From NCBI GenBank assembly GCA_021783435.1, contig JAJXUC010000053.1, positions 1 to 22,135 on the forward strand: 22,135 bases of DNA, read 5' to 3'. The notes beneath the pieces were generated by a model, which saw only the letters and a list, made by a program, of their open reading frames with translations, was not told where the DNA came from and did not search any database. This document shows positions 7,180-14,876 of this stretch, in pieces; the stretch's first letter is position 1; every line of letters starts with the position of its first letter. The DNA is from Pseudomonadota bacterium. GTDB taxonomy: Bacteria; Pseudomonadota; Gammaproteobacteria; Burkholderiales; Burkholderiaceae. The translations under genes and the position numbers were made by a program.

Positions 7180-7542
7180 GGAGGCGAGGTGCGGCAGAAC
7201 AACGTGTCGAAATCCGCCCGGCCAACTGATCCGAGGCAGGAAACTTGGTGTCGAAGCAGATGGACCGGCATAGGCATTTTGCCAGTCTGATCCCGCGCTT
7301 GCCATGCGGGCCCATCAAGCGCCTTCCGCGGTTCGCGCACAGTCGCCGGACCTGCCGCCGCGATCGGCAGTCGGGGGATCTTGAACGCGCCACCTCCCCT
7401 GTGGCGTGGATGCGTCTGCGTGGCGGCCGGCCGCTCGCGTGGCATGGCTCCCGCGGTGCTCTACCATGATCACGGCCCGGGTCAGACCGACACCGCCCGG
7501 TTCGTGACCGCTGCGGCATGCCGAATCTTGCCAAGATGCTCC
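7180..7542. other. Intergenic region between divergent MBL hydrolase and LysR genes
   Basis: No protein-like frame is seen in these 363 bases on either strand. It must hold the promoters of both flanking genes, but no clear -35/-10 pair stands out. The only notable structure is a palindrome at 7525-7537 next to the LysR start. Confidence 0.6.
7525..7537 (+). promoter_or_regulatory. Perfect palindrome in front of the LysR gene
   Basis: ATCTTG-C-CAAGAT has six-base perfect arms with one central base and ends five bases before the ATG at 7543. It could be an autoregulatory site or an mRNA hairpin covering the start region, which lacks a Shine-Dalgarno sequence. Confidence 0.3.
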
Positions 7543-8496
7543 ATGGCCATCAACTTCGAACTGCACGATCTGATCGCGTTCCGCGCGGTTGCCGAACTGG
7601 GCAATTTCCGCAAGGCCGCGGACGCGGTCCACATCTCTCAGCCCGCCTTCAGCCGGCGCATCGACAAGCTCGAACAGGCCCTGGGCATCCGTCTGCTCGA
7701 GCGGACCACGCGCGAGGTCAAGCTGACTGCCGTCGGCCGCGAGTTCGCGCGCAGCATCAGTAGCCTGCTCGACGGGCTCGACGAAACCTTGCTGACCGTG
7801 CGTGGAGTGGGCATGGCGCGCATGGGCGAGGTGTGCATCGCCTGCGTGCCCTCGACGGTCTATTACTTCCTGTCCAACGTCATCCAGCGCTACAGGACCC
7901 AATACCCCAAGCTGCGGGTGCGCGTGTTCGACGCCAGCGCCAACGAGGTGCTGACGGCCGTGTCCTGTGGCGAAGCCGATTTCGGGATCAATTTTCTCGG
8001 CGGCTCCGAGCCCGAGATCGACTACCGGCCCCTGCTGACGGAGCGTTTCGTCATCGCCTGCCGCCGCGATCATCCGCTGGCTGCGCTGCGCAAGGCGACG
8101 TGGCGCGACCTGGAGGACCACGACTTCATCCTCACCGCGAAGTCCTCCGGCAATCGCCTGCTGCTCGACCAGGCGCTGGTGGGCACCTCGACGCGCCTGC
8201 GCCCGATCTACGAGGCGCAGCATGTCACCACCCTGCTCGGCCTCGTCGAAGCCGGGCTCGGCGTGGCCGCGGTGCCGTCGCTGGCCATGCCGCAGTACGA
8301 GCATCCACTGCTCATGAGCATTCCCCTGGGGGAGCCCCAGGTCAGCCGGCGCATCGGCTTAATCAAGCGCAAGGGGCGCCAGTTGTCGCCCGAGGCCCAG
8401 CAACTCTACGATTTCGTCGCCGCCAGGCGTCCGGCGCCGAAGGCGCGCAAGTCGGCCGCGGCGACACCTTCGCCCGCCCGGCGCGCGGCGCGCTGA
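7543..8496 (+). CDS. LysR-family transcriptional regulator
   Basis: The 317-residue protein has an N-terminal winged helix-turn-helix (about residues 6-65, with FRAVAELGNFRKAADAVHISQPAFSRRI and LGIRLLERTT) and a periplasmic-binding-protein-like effector domain from about 93 to 300. The C-terminal tail is rich in Ala, Arg and Lys. The ATG at 7543 gives the standard LysR N-terminus; the frame is open to 7381 but upstream residues are not family-like. It is convergent with the catabolic operon, its stop lying 20 bases from the end of the last operon gene. LysR regulators of organic-acid clusters usually sense a pathway substrate, so it is the natural candidate to control that operon, although its own position is at the far end from the operon promoter. 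Confidence 0.93.
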   Translation: MAINFELHDLIAFRAVAELGNFRKAADAVHISQPAFSRRIDKLEQALGIRLLERTTREVKLTAVGREFARSISSLLDGLDETLLTVRGVGMARMGEVCIACVPSTVYYFLSNVIQRYRTQYPKLRVRVFDASANEVLTAVSCGEADFGINFLGGSEPEIDYRPLLTERFVIACRRDHPLAALRKATWRDLEDHDFILTAKSSGNRLLLDQALVGTSTRLRPIYEAQHVTTLLGLVEAGLGVAAVPSLAMPQYEHPLLMSIPLGEPQVSRRIGLIKRKGRQLSPEAQQLYDFVAARRPAPKARKSAAATPSPARRAAR

Positions 8497-8516
8497 AGCG
8501 CGCCCTGGGCCGCCGC

Positions 8517-9863
8517 TCAGCGAAGCGTTGCGAGCACCCGGTCCACCATCACCGCGGACTGGCCCAGGTAGTTCGCGGGGTCGAGCATGCGCTCGAGCCC
8601 GGCGCGATCGACATGCGCGGAAATCTCGGGATGCGCGCACAGCAGTTCGAGCAGCGGCTTGCCGTCGGCGATGGCTTGTCGGCACAGGTCATAGACCAGA
8701 TCGTGCGCGTACTCGCGGCCGATGTGCTTGCCCAGGCCCATCATCACGGCCTCGCTCATCACCAGCCCGTCGGTGAGGTCGAGGTTGCGCCGCATGGCCA
8801 CGGGATCGACCTGCAAGCCCTCCAGCACCTGCCGGCTTTGGCGCAGGGCCCCCGCCATGAGGCAGAAGGCCTCGGGCAGCACGATCCATTCGATTTCCCA
8901 CGGGCCGGTGGAACGTTCGTGATCGGCGACCATGGCGTCCATCAGGGCCGCGGCATGCTGGCGCACCACGCTGATCGCGGCGTGGATGTAGCAGCTGGCG
9001 ATGGGATTGCGCTTTTGCGGCATGGTCGACGAGGAGCCGCGCCCATGGTGATAGGGCTCGTAGACCTCGCCCACCTCGGTCTGCATCATCAGCTTGACGT
9101 CCATGCTGAGCTTGCCGAGCGTTCCGCCCACGAGACCGAGGAAGGCGCCGACCTCGGCGATGTTGTCGCGAATGGTGTGCCAGGCGATCAGCGGCTGCTT
9201 GAGCCCGAGTTCCGCGCACAGCCCGGCCTGCGTCTCCAGGGCTCCGCGCTCGAGCGAGGCCAGGGTGCCGGCGGCGCCGGCGAACTCGCCCACCAGCACC
9301 CGCTCCCTGAGCTGCGCCAGGCGTTCGCGGTGGCGCTCGACGGCCGAGAGCAGGCCGGCCATCTTGTAGCCGAAGGTCACCGGAATCGCCTGCTGCAGGT
9401 TGCTGCGCCCGATCATCGGCGTTTCCCGGTACTGGCGGGCCAGCCGGGCCATGGCGGCCGAGATGCCGGCCAGTTCGCGCTCGACGATCGCCAGGGCCTC
9501 GCGAATCTGCAGCACCGTCGCGGTATCCGTGATGTCCTGGGTGGTGGCGCCCCAGTGGCAGTACTCGCCGAGCTTGTCGCGGCACAAAGCGTTGAGCTGG
9601 GAGACCACGCCCAGCACCGGATAGCCGATGCGCTCGGTCTGCTCGCGCAGCCGGGCCATGTCGATCTGCTCGACCCTGCAGTGGCGCACGATCTCGTCGG
9701 CGGCCTGCTGGGGAATCAGCCCCAGGCGCGCCTGCACGACGGCGAGCGCGCGCTCGATGTCCAGGTACTTCTGGGTGCGGTTCTCGTCGGACCACACCTG
9801 GCGCATCTCGTCGCTGCTGAAAATGCCCTGGAAGATGGTGGAATCGATGATGGAAGAAGCCAT
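8517..9863 (-). CDS. Fumarase/aspartase-superfamily lyase (CMLE/adenylosuccinate lyase-like)
   Basis: The 448-residue protein carries the superfamily signature GSSSTMPQKRNP (276-287), whose serine loop supplies the catalytic base. HWGATTQDITDT (103-114) and LQQAIPVTFGYKMAG (156-170) look more like 3-carboxymuconate cycloisomerase and adenylosuccinate lyase than true fumarase. Members eliminate or rearrange dicarboxylates, releasing fumarate-like products. It is the last gene of a five-gene operon for CoA-dependent organic-acid breakdown, 28 bases after the CitE-like gene, so a housekeeping purine role is unlikely. The fungal trans-aconitate decarboxylase Tad1 belongs to this superfamily, so decarboxylation of aconitate to itaconate is one possibility; an ammonia or amine lyase feeding mesaconate is another. 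The start at 9863 fits the family; no Shine-Dalgarno sequence precedes it. Confidence 0.9.
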   Translation of the reverse strand: MASSIIDSTIFQGIFSSDEMRQVWSDENRTQKYLDIERALAVVQARLGLIPQQAADEIVRHCRVEQIDMARLREQTERIGYPVLGVVSQLNALCRDKLGEYCHWGATTQDITDTATVLQIREALAIVERELAGISAAMARLARQYRETPMIGRSNLQQAIPVTFGYKMAGLLSAVERHRERLAQLRERVLVGEFAGAAGTLASLERGALETQAGLCAELGLKQPLIAWHTIRDNIAEVGAFLGLVGGTLGKLSMDVKLMMQTEVGEVYEPYHHGRGSSSTMPQKRNPIASCYIHAAISVVRQHAAALMDAMVADHERSTGPWEIEWIVLPEAFCLMAGALRQSRQVLEGLQVDPVAMRRNLDLTDGLVMSEAVMMGLGKHIGREYAHDLVYDLCRQAIADGKPLLELLCAHPEISAHVDRAGLERMLDPANYLGQSAVMVDRVLATLR

Positions 9864-9891
9864 GGTGCGAAGTTCGAAAGGAGGAAGGAGA

Positions 9892-10713
9892 TCAAAGCCC
9901 GGCTCGGCGCAAGATGCGCAGAGCCTGAAGCACGACGGGACGGTCCACCATGCGTCCATCGACGCTGGCGGCCCCCGAGCCGGCCGCGTCGGCGGCCACG
10001 ACCCGGCGCGCCCAGTCCAGCGCCGCAGCATCCGGAGCAAGCGCCGCGTGCACCGGATCGACCTGGCGCGGATGGATGCACAACTTGGCCCCGAAGCCCC
10101 TGCGCCGGAACCACGACCAATCCGACAACAGGCGGGCCTCGTCGTGAAGCTGCGGCGTCACGCCGGCGACGGGCGCCGCCAGTCCGGCCAGGCGCGAAGC
10201 GAGCACGATGTGCGCGGCCGCCTCCGCCAGGGGCTGCAGGTCGTCGTCGATATTCAGGTCGAGGTCGAGGGCGAAGTCCAGCGTGCCGAAGACCAGCCTG
10301 AGCACGCCGGGCGCGGCGGCGATGCCGCGGCAGGCTTCGAGCCCACGCGCGCTTTCCAGCAAGGGCAGCACGAGCGCGTCGGGAACCGCCTGGAGGACTT
10401 GCGCCACATGCTCGGCATGCTCCGTCTTGGGCAGCATGACCTGCCGAATGCGCGTGTCGCGGAGCAGGCGCAGGTCGTCGGCAAAGCACGGCGACCCCGC
10501 GTCGTTGATGCGCAGCGCGACGCGCTCCAGCGCCTGCGTGTCGCGCCGCGCAACCCATTGCCTGACATGGTCGCGGGCCTCGCCCTTCGCGGACGCATCG
10601 ACCGCGTCCTCCAGGTCGATCACCACCCTATCGGCGGCGCTGGCCGCGGCCTTGTCGAAGCGCTCGGGCCGGTTGCCCGGCACGAACAGATAGCTGCGCG
10701 CCTGTTGGCTCAT
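9892..10713 (-). CDS. HpcH/HpaI-CitE family CoA-ester lyase (citramalyl-CoA lyase-like)
   Basis: The 273-residue protein is a TIM-barrel CitE-type lyase. Visible family features are SYLFVPGNRPERFDKA (7-22), IDLEDAV (32-38), Arg68 in LRIN, metal ligands Glu120 (LPLLESARG) and Asp146 (FGTLDF), KLCIHPRQV (210-218) and the C-terminal DGRMVDRPV (252-260). Enzymes of this form split citramalyl-CoA, malyl-CoA or methylmalyl-CoA into acetyl-CoA or propionyl-CoA and an oxo acid. Given a MaoC-type hydratase and CoA-transferase beside it, (S)-citramalyl-CoA to acetyl-CoA plus pyruvate is the best guess. Its ATG overlaps the stop of the CoA-transferase gene in ATGA, showing translational coupling. Confidence 0.92.
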   Translation of the reverse strand: MSQQARSYLFVPGNRPERFDKAAASAADRVVIDLEDAVDASAKGEARDHVRQWVARRDTQALERVALRINDAGSPCFADDLRLLRDTRIRQVMLPKTEHAEHVAQVLQAVPDALVLPLLESARGLEACRGIAAAPGVLRLVFGTLDFALDLDLNIDDDLQPLAEAAAHIVLASRLAGLAAPVAGVTPQLHDEARLLSDWSWFRRRGFGAKLCIHPRQVDPVHAALAPDAAALDWARRVVAADAAGSGAASVDGRMVDRPVVLQALRILRRAGL

Positions 10714-11894
10714 ACCGCATTCGCCGCGCGCAGCGCCTCGATCGCTTCGGCGTTCAACCCGAGTTCGCCCAGGATGGCGTCGGTATGCTCGCCCAGCGCA
10801 GGCACCGGATCCATGCGGGGATCGCCGTCGTCCCAGTTCCCCGGAGGCAGCAGTGCCGGCAGGGGGCCCACGGGCGAACCGATCTCGCGCCAGCGTCCCC
10901 GTGCCCGGAGCTGCGGGTGTTCCCAGACCTCCTTCATGGTGTTCACGCGGGCGTTCGCGATCTGCGCATCCTGCAGCCGCTGCACCACCTGGGGCGCGCT
11001 CAGTGTGCGAAAGACCTCGACGATGATCTCGCGCAAGGCCTCGCGCGAGGCCACGCGCCCGGCGTTGCCGCTGAAGCGCGAATCCGACGCCAGCGCGGGC
11101 TGCAACAGCACCTTGTCGCAGAAACTCGCCCATTCACGCTCGTTCTGCAGTCCCAGCATCACGCTGGCGCCGTCCGCGCCGGTCGGGAAGGGACCGTAGG
11201 GATAGATGGTGGCATGCGCGGCTCCGGTACGCGGCGGCGGAGCTGCGCCATCGAAGGCGTAGTACAGCGGGTAGGACATCCACTCGGTGAGCGATTCCAG
11301 CATGGAGATGTCCAGGCGCCGGCCGATACCGCTGCGCGCGCGCTCCAGCAGGGCCGCCAGGATGCTCGAGTAGGCATACATGCCGGCGGAGATGTCGGCG
11401 ATCGACGGCCCCGCCTTGCACGGTTCCTCGGGCGTGCCCGTCACGGAGACGAAGCCCGCCTCGCTCTGGATCAGCAGATCGTAGGCCTTGCGGTCGCGGT
11501 AGGGGCCGTCCGCGCCGTATCCGGAGATGTCGCACACGATGATCGAGGGCTTGTGCTGCGCCAGGGTCGCGTGATCCAGCCCCAGGCGCGCGCTCGCCCC
11601 GGGGGCCAGGTTCTGCACGACGACGTCGGCCTTTTCGAGCACCAGGCGCTGGAGGATCTGCCGGGCCGCCGGGTGTTTGACGTCCAGCGTCAGGCTCTCC
11701 TTGCTGCGGTTGGCCCAGACGAAATGCGACGCCAGGCCCCGCACACGGGCGTCATAGCCGCGCGCGAAATCGCCCACGCCCGGGCGCTCGATCTTGATGA
11801 CCCGCGCCCCGAGATCGGCGAGATGGCGTGTGGCGAGTGGCGCGGCGATCGCGTGCTCGAGGGTGACGACCGTGAGTCCTTGCAGAGCTTGCAT
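10710..11894 (-). CDS. CaiB/BaiF (class III) CoA-transferase
   Basis: The 394-residue protein matches family III CoA-transferases, which move CoA from a donor such as succinyl-CoA to an acid through an aspartyl-CoA intermediate. The N-terminus has LQGLTVVTLEHAIAAPLATRHLADLGARVIKIE-type sequence (residues 4-36), the catalytic aspartate is Asp139 in KAYDLLIQSEAG, and GTPEEPCKAGPSIADISAG follows at 153-171. Family members include itaconate CoA-transferases of bacterial itaconate pathways. The ATG at 11894 fits the family N-terminus; an in-frame ATG at 11942 would overlap the hydratase gene by 23 bases and has a GAGGG upstream, so it remains possible. It is the third gene of the operon. Confidence 0.92.
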   Translation of the reverse strand: MQALQGLTVVTLEHAIAAPLATRHLADLGARVIKIERPGVGDFARGYDARVRGLASHFVWANRSKESLTLDVKHPAARQILQRLVLEKADVVVQNLAPGASARLGLDHATLAQHKPSIIVCDISGYGADGPYRDRKAYDLLIQSEAGFVSVTGTPEEPCKAGPSIADISAGMYAYSSILAALLERARSGIGRRLDISMLESLTEWMSYPLYYAFDGAAPPPRTGAAHATIYPYGPFPTGADGASVMLGLQNEREWASFCDKVLLQPALASDSRFSGNAGRVASREALREIIVEVFRTLSAPQVVQRLQDAQIANARVNTMKEVWEHPQLRARGRWREIGSPVGPLPALLPPGNWDDGDPRMDPVPALGEHTDAILGELGLNAEAIEALRAANAV

Positions 11895-11919
11895 GAGCAG
11901 TGTGTTTGGCGTTGCGGGC

Positions 11920-12765
11920 TCATCGCAGGGTGGCGACGGCATCCATGGTCAACCAGCCCTCGTGGTCTTCGCCCCATAACCGCACCGTGCGGGAGTCGCC
12001 CTGCGGCGCGCCGCAGACGGCGAAGGGATGCAGGTCGAAGGTCGGGCGGCGTGCGCGAAAGCTGAAGGCCGCGACATCGGCATCGGGCAACTGGCGGCGC
12101 AGCAGGTCGAGCAGCAGCGTCGCGATCAGCGGGCCGTGCACGATCAGCCCGGGGTAGCCCTCGACTTCGGTCACGTACTTGCGGTCGTAATGGATGCGAT
12201 GGCCGTTGAAGGTCAGGGCCGAGTAGCGGAACAGCAGCACGTCGTCGGGCACGATCTGCCGCTTCCACGCGGCCGCTGGGGCGGCCACCGGCGGCGGGTC
12301 CACGTCGCCCGGCTGCCGCGCCTGGCGGTAGACGATGTCGTGGACCTCGACGATGGCGGGATCGGCCGCGCCGTTGCAGCGAATCTCGTGCCGCACCTTG
12401 ACGAAGGCCAGGGGCCCGGTGCGCCCCTGCTTGTGGCTCACGTCGACGATGGTGCTGGTGCGGCTCATCGCGTCGCCCACGCGCAGCGGCGCGCGAAATT
12501 CGAATTCGCTTCCTGCCCACATGCGACGCGGCAACGGGATCGGCGGCAGGAAGCCGCCACGCCTGGCGTGGCCGTCGGCGCCGATGTCGCTCTGGCGCTC
12601 GCTCGGCAGGAAATACAGCCAGTGCCACAACGGCGGCAGCACCATGCCGGGGCGAACCTCGGCAGGCTCGCGATCCAGCGTGGCGTTCAGGCCGCGCACG
12701 GGTGCGGCGGTCACCGCGTCGTCGCGGGTCTCGCGGCGGCCGATCCAGTCGCTCGCGTCGCTCAT
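11920..12765 (-). CDS. Two-domain MaoC/FAS1-like acyl-CoA hydratase (mesaconyl/itaconyl-CoA hydratase type)
   Basis: The 281-residue protein joins two hot-dog domains. The N-terminal FAS1-like half (about 35-150) contains LWHWLYFLP and GGFLPPIPLPRRMWAGSEFEF. The C-terminal MaoC-like half (about 165-280) contains FRYSALTFNGHRIHYD and EGYPGLIVHGPL (202-213), the hydratase core with the histidines near the active site. This layout is typical of mesaconyl-C4-CoA hydratase and itaconyl-CoA hydratase, which make citramalyl-CoA. The start ATG overlaps the MFS stop as ATGA, and the CoA-transferase follows after 25 bases, so it acts in the same pathway. A role in 3-hydroxyacyl-ACP dehydration is less likely in this setting. 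Confidence 0.9.
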   Translation of the reverse strand: MSDASDWIGRRETRDDAVTAAPVRGLNATLDREPAEVRPGMVLPPLWHWLYFLPSERQSDIGADGHARRGGFLPPIPLPRRMWAGSEFEFRAPLRVGDAMSRTSTIVDVSHKQGRTGPLAFVKVRHEIRCNGAADPAIVEVHDIVYRQARQPGDVDPPPVAAPAAAWKRQIVPDDVLLFRYSALTFNGHRIHYDRKYVTEVEGYPGLIVHGPLIATLLLDLLRRQLPDADVAAFSFRARRPTFDLHPFAVCGAPQGDSRTVRLWGEDHEGWLTMDAVATLR

Positions 12766-14138
12766 CGCAGGGCTCCCTGTCGGGCCGAATCGGCTGCATG
12801 CAAGGCCTCGAGGGATCGGCCGGTCGTGGACGTGCCGAACAAGCCGACCACCGCGGACACCACCAGCCAGCACGCGGCGATGTAGATGAACACGCTGCCG
12901 TATCCATAGGCTTCGAACAGCGTGCTGACCACGAAGGGGCCCAGCACGTTGGCCAGTCGGCCCACGCCGTAGGTCAGGCCCATGCCGGTGGAGCGCACAT
13001 CGGTCGGGAACATCTCCGGCGTGTAGGTGTACAGGCCGACCGCCATGGCCTGGATGCTGAGCATCACCAGTCCTCCGAACACCAGGATCGCCTCCGGCTG
13101 GAAGGACAGGCCGAAGCCCAGCCCGAACGCCGCGATCAGGATGCCGTCGACGGTGATGAACCAGCGGCGCTCGAAACGCTCCACCAGGTACGACGCGAGA
13201 ATGGCGCCCAACGGATTGCACACGGCGATCACGCTGGCAAAGGTCAGCGAATGCACGACCGAGAAGCCGTGCTTGACCAGCAGGGTCGGAACCCAGGCGA
13301 CGAAACCATAGAAGCCGAGAGTCTGGAACACCCACACCAGCACCAGGATCAGGGTGCGCTTGCGCTCCGCGGGCTCGAACAGCCGTGCCAGCGGAACCCT
13401 GCGGCCATAGTCGATCGGCTCGTGATGGACATGCGCGGCCGCCGGGATCGCGGGCACCGGGCGCGCGGCCGCAAGGGCTTCGAGTTCCTCCACGATGGCG
13501 AGCGCCTGCGCTTCACGGTTGCGGCGCAGCAGCCAGCGCGGGGATTCCTTCATGCGCGCGATGAACAGCAGCGCGAACAATCCCAGGCTGCCCCAGACGA
13601 ATACGGCGCGCCAGCCCCACGACGCCATGGGCACGAAGGCCCTGGCGAACCAGGCCGTGGCCGGGATGCCCACGAGACCCACCGTCATGATGCGTCCCAT
13701 GGTCTTGCCGCGCACGTTCGCGGGGAAGAACTCGCTGACGTAGGTGTTGGCCGTCACCGTCATGCCCGACAAGCCCACGCCGGTGAGGAACCGGAAGGCC
13801 GCCAGCGACAGCACGTTCCACGACGCCGCGTTGAGCAGCGAGAACAGCGCGTAGCACAGCACGGTCAAGATCAGCGCGCGCTTGCGCCCGATGGCGTCGG
13901 CCAGCCAGCCGGCCGTGACGGCACCGAGGAACATGCCGCCGAAGCTCGCGGAGGTGATGAAGGCCACCGCACTGACCGCGATATGCCAGTCCTTCATGAC
14001 CCCGGGCGCGGCGAAGGCGAAGGTGTTGAGATCGGCGAACTCGAAGAAATACGCAAACGCAAGGGCCAGGATGGCGATCCTGTGTGGTCGCGTGATCGGC
14101 AACCGATCCATCCGCTCACTGATGCTGGAATTTGACAT
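12762..14138 (-). CDS. MFS transporter, probable organic-acid importer
   Basis: The 458-residue protein has about twelve membrane spans and the MFS loop motif GWLADAIGRKR (77-87) between spans two and three, with a weaker repeat of this loop in the second half (YLVERFERRW). The FEFADLNTFAFAAP stretch in span one resembles proton-coupled carboxylate and aromatic-acid carriers. A charged central loop of about 60 residues separates the two halves. It is the first gene of the catabolic operon and overlaps the hydratase gene by four bases, so it most likely imports the pathway substrate. The ATG at 14138 has an AGGAGA ribosome site four bases upstream (14142-14147), favouring it over an in-frame start at 14216. 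Confidence 0.92.
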   Translation of the reverse strand: MSNSSISERMDRLPITRPHRIAILALAFAYFFEFADLNTFAFAAPGVMKDWHIAVSAVAFITSASFGGMFLGAVTAGWLADAIGRKRALILTVLCYALFSLLNAASWNVLSLAAFRFLTGVGLSGMTVTANTYVSEFFPANVRGKTMGRIMTVGLVGIPATAWFARAFVPMASWGWRAVFVWGSLGLFALLFIARMKESPRWLLRRNREAQALAIVEELEALAAARPVPAIPAAAHVHHEPIDYGRRVPLARLFEPAERKRTLILVLVWVFQTLGFYGFVAWVPTLLVKHGFSVVHSLTFASVIAVCNPLGAILASYLVERFERRWFITVDGILIAAFGLGFGLSFQPEAILVFGGLVMLSIQAMAVGLYTYTPEMFPTDVRSTGMGLTYGVGRLANVLGPFVVSTLFEAYGYGSVFIYIAACWLVVSAVVGLFGTSTTGRSLEALHAADSARQGALR

Positions 14139-14233
14139 GGGTCTCCTGATCGCATTGTTGGGTTGACTGGCTCCGCATCCACGCCTGGGCGGATCGGCTC
14201 CATCCGGCATGTGCACTGGACTCGAGCGCTGCC

Positions 14234-14262
14234 ATTATGTTGAGCGATGGTCCCGAGGAGAA
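14234..14262 (-). promoter_or_regulatory. Candidate promoter of the catabolic operon
   Basis: On the minus strand CATAAT (14239-14234) is a good -10 hexamer, with the poor -35 TTCTCC (14262-14257) seventeen bases upstream. Weak -35 elements are common at activator-dependent promoters. Transcription would begin near 14227, giving an 89-base leader before the MFS gene. Confidence 0.35.
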
Positions 14263-14272
14263 TTGCATGCTT

Positions 14273-14288
14273 TGCATGACTTCATGCA
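14273..14288. promoter_or_regulatory. Candidate regulator-binding palindrome upstream of the catabolic operon
   Basis: TGCATGA-CT-TCATGCA is a perfect 7-2-7 inverted repeat; extra GCATG half-sites lie at 14265-14269 and 14286-14290. It is centred about 53 bases upstream of the predicted start point, where LysR-type activators usually bind. The LysR protein encoded at 7543-8496 is the obvious candidate, though not proven. Confidence 0.5.
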
Positions 14289-14429
14289 TGAGATGGCCGC
14301 CCGACGACAACATCGGGCAACGCCCGGCAAGCGGCATGACACGATGGATTTCGGCTGCAGCCCATGAGGCCATGGCCCCCTCTCGCGCCTCCGCGCTGGC
14401 CATCCCGCCGCACTGGCCTGCCCGTGATC

Positions 14430-14694
14430 CGCCTGCTGCTCGTGCATCGCCCTGCGCCGGTCCGGCGCGACCAGGCCGATCCGTTGCTTCGGGAGCCTCT
14501 GCCACTCGCGGAGGTCGGGTCCTGCCGCGGGATGCACGTCTTCGAGGCCGCTGAACGCAGAGATCCCATGCAAGCTCTTCCGGCCCCGATCGATTCGATC
14601 GTGCCCCCTGTGGCACTGACTCGCCGCGGGCTTCGGCGACCCTGCGCACGGCGCGCTCGCACATCGCGGGACTGAACGTCGGTGACTGTGTCAT
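14430..14694 (-). pseudogene. Decayed IS3-type transposase OrfA fragment
   Basis: Starting at the ATG at 14694 the minus strand reads MTQSPTFSPAMCERAVRRVA and continues EARGE, close to the N-terminus of many IS3-family OrfA proteins (FSP..RERAVR.V.E.RGE). Soon after, the similarity moves to other frames: an ESI segment in the second frame, then VHPAAGPDLREWQRLPKQR in the third, where intact OrfA proteins have a helix-turn-helix ending in a LR.W.RQ pattern. At least two frameshifts and heavy drift are therefore implied. No terminal inverted repeats or OrfB were found. The match is from memory and the later segments are weak, so the boundaries are approximate. Confidence 0.45.
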
Positions 14695-14804
14695 GGCTCC
14701 AGCGTGATGATGGTGTGACCGGACCACGTTGCATGAGGGCGAAGCCGACGCGTCGAGATCATTCTCAGCCATGGGCGAGCGGTTCCCGACAGCGCCCATC
14801 TGAC

Positions 14805-14840
14805 GAAAAAGCCGGCGACGGATGACTCCGACGCCGGCTT
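14805..14840 (-). terminator. Intrinsic terminator after the chalcone-isomerase-like gene
   Basis: Read on the minus strand, nine-base arms AAGCCGGCG and CGCCGGCTT enclose a further four-base stem (CGGA/TCCG) after one A-A mismatch, with a TGAC/GTCA tetraloop. Five consecutive T bases follow. It begins 36 bases past the stop of the gene ending at 14877. No T-run follows on the plus strand, so it works in one direction. Confidence 0.85.
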
Positions 14841-14876
14841 GCCCACACAGGCTGCCGCCTTGAGGCCGCAACCCGA

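Noticed and set aside
8497..8516. Bidirectional terminator between the LysR gene and the catabolic operon
   Set aside because: The 20-base gap has no stable hairpin with a T-run on either strand.
8517..9863. Housekeeping adenylosuccinate lyase PurB
   Set aside because: The superfamily signature fits, but the operon is devoted to CoA-dependent acid breakdown and the HWGATTQD region is closer to CMLE-type enzymes; the purine role is kept only as a remote alternative.
7833..10301. Very long plus-strand open frame across the LysR and lyase genes
   Set aside because: Its product is a His/Arg/Gln/Ala-rich shadow of the real frames, with no domain; the minus-strand lyase and plus-strand LysR in other frames have clear family motifs.
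12702..14135. Long plus-strand open frame opposite the MFS transporter
   Set aside because: His/Asp/Gln/Arg-rich antisense shadow without motifs; the minus-strand transporter explains the open frame.
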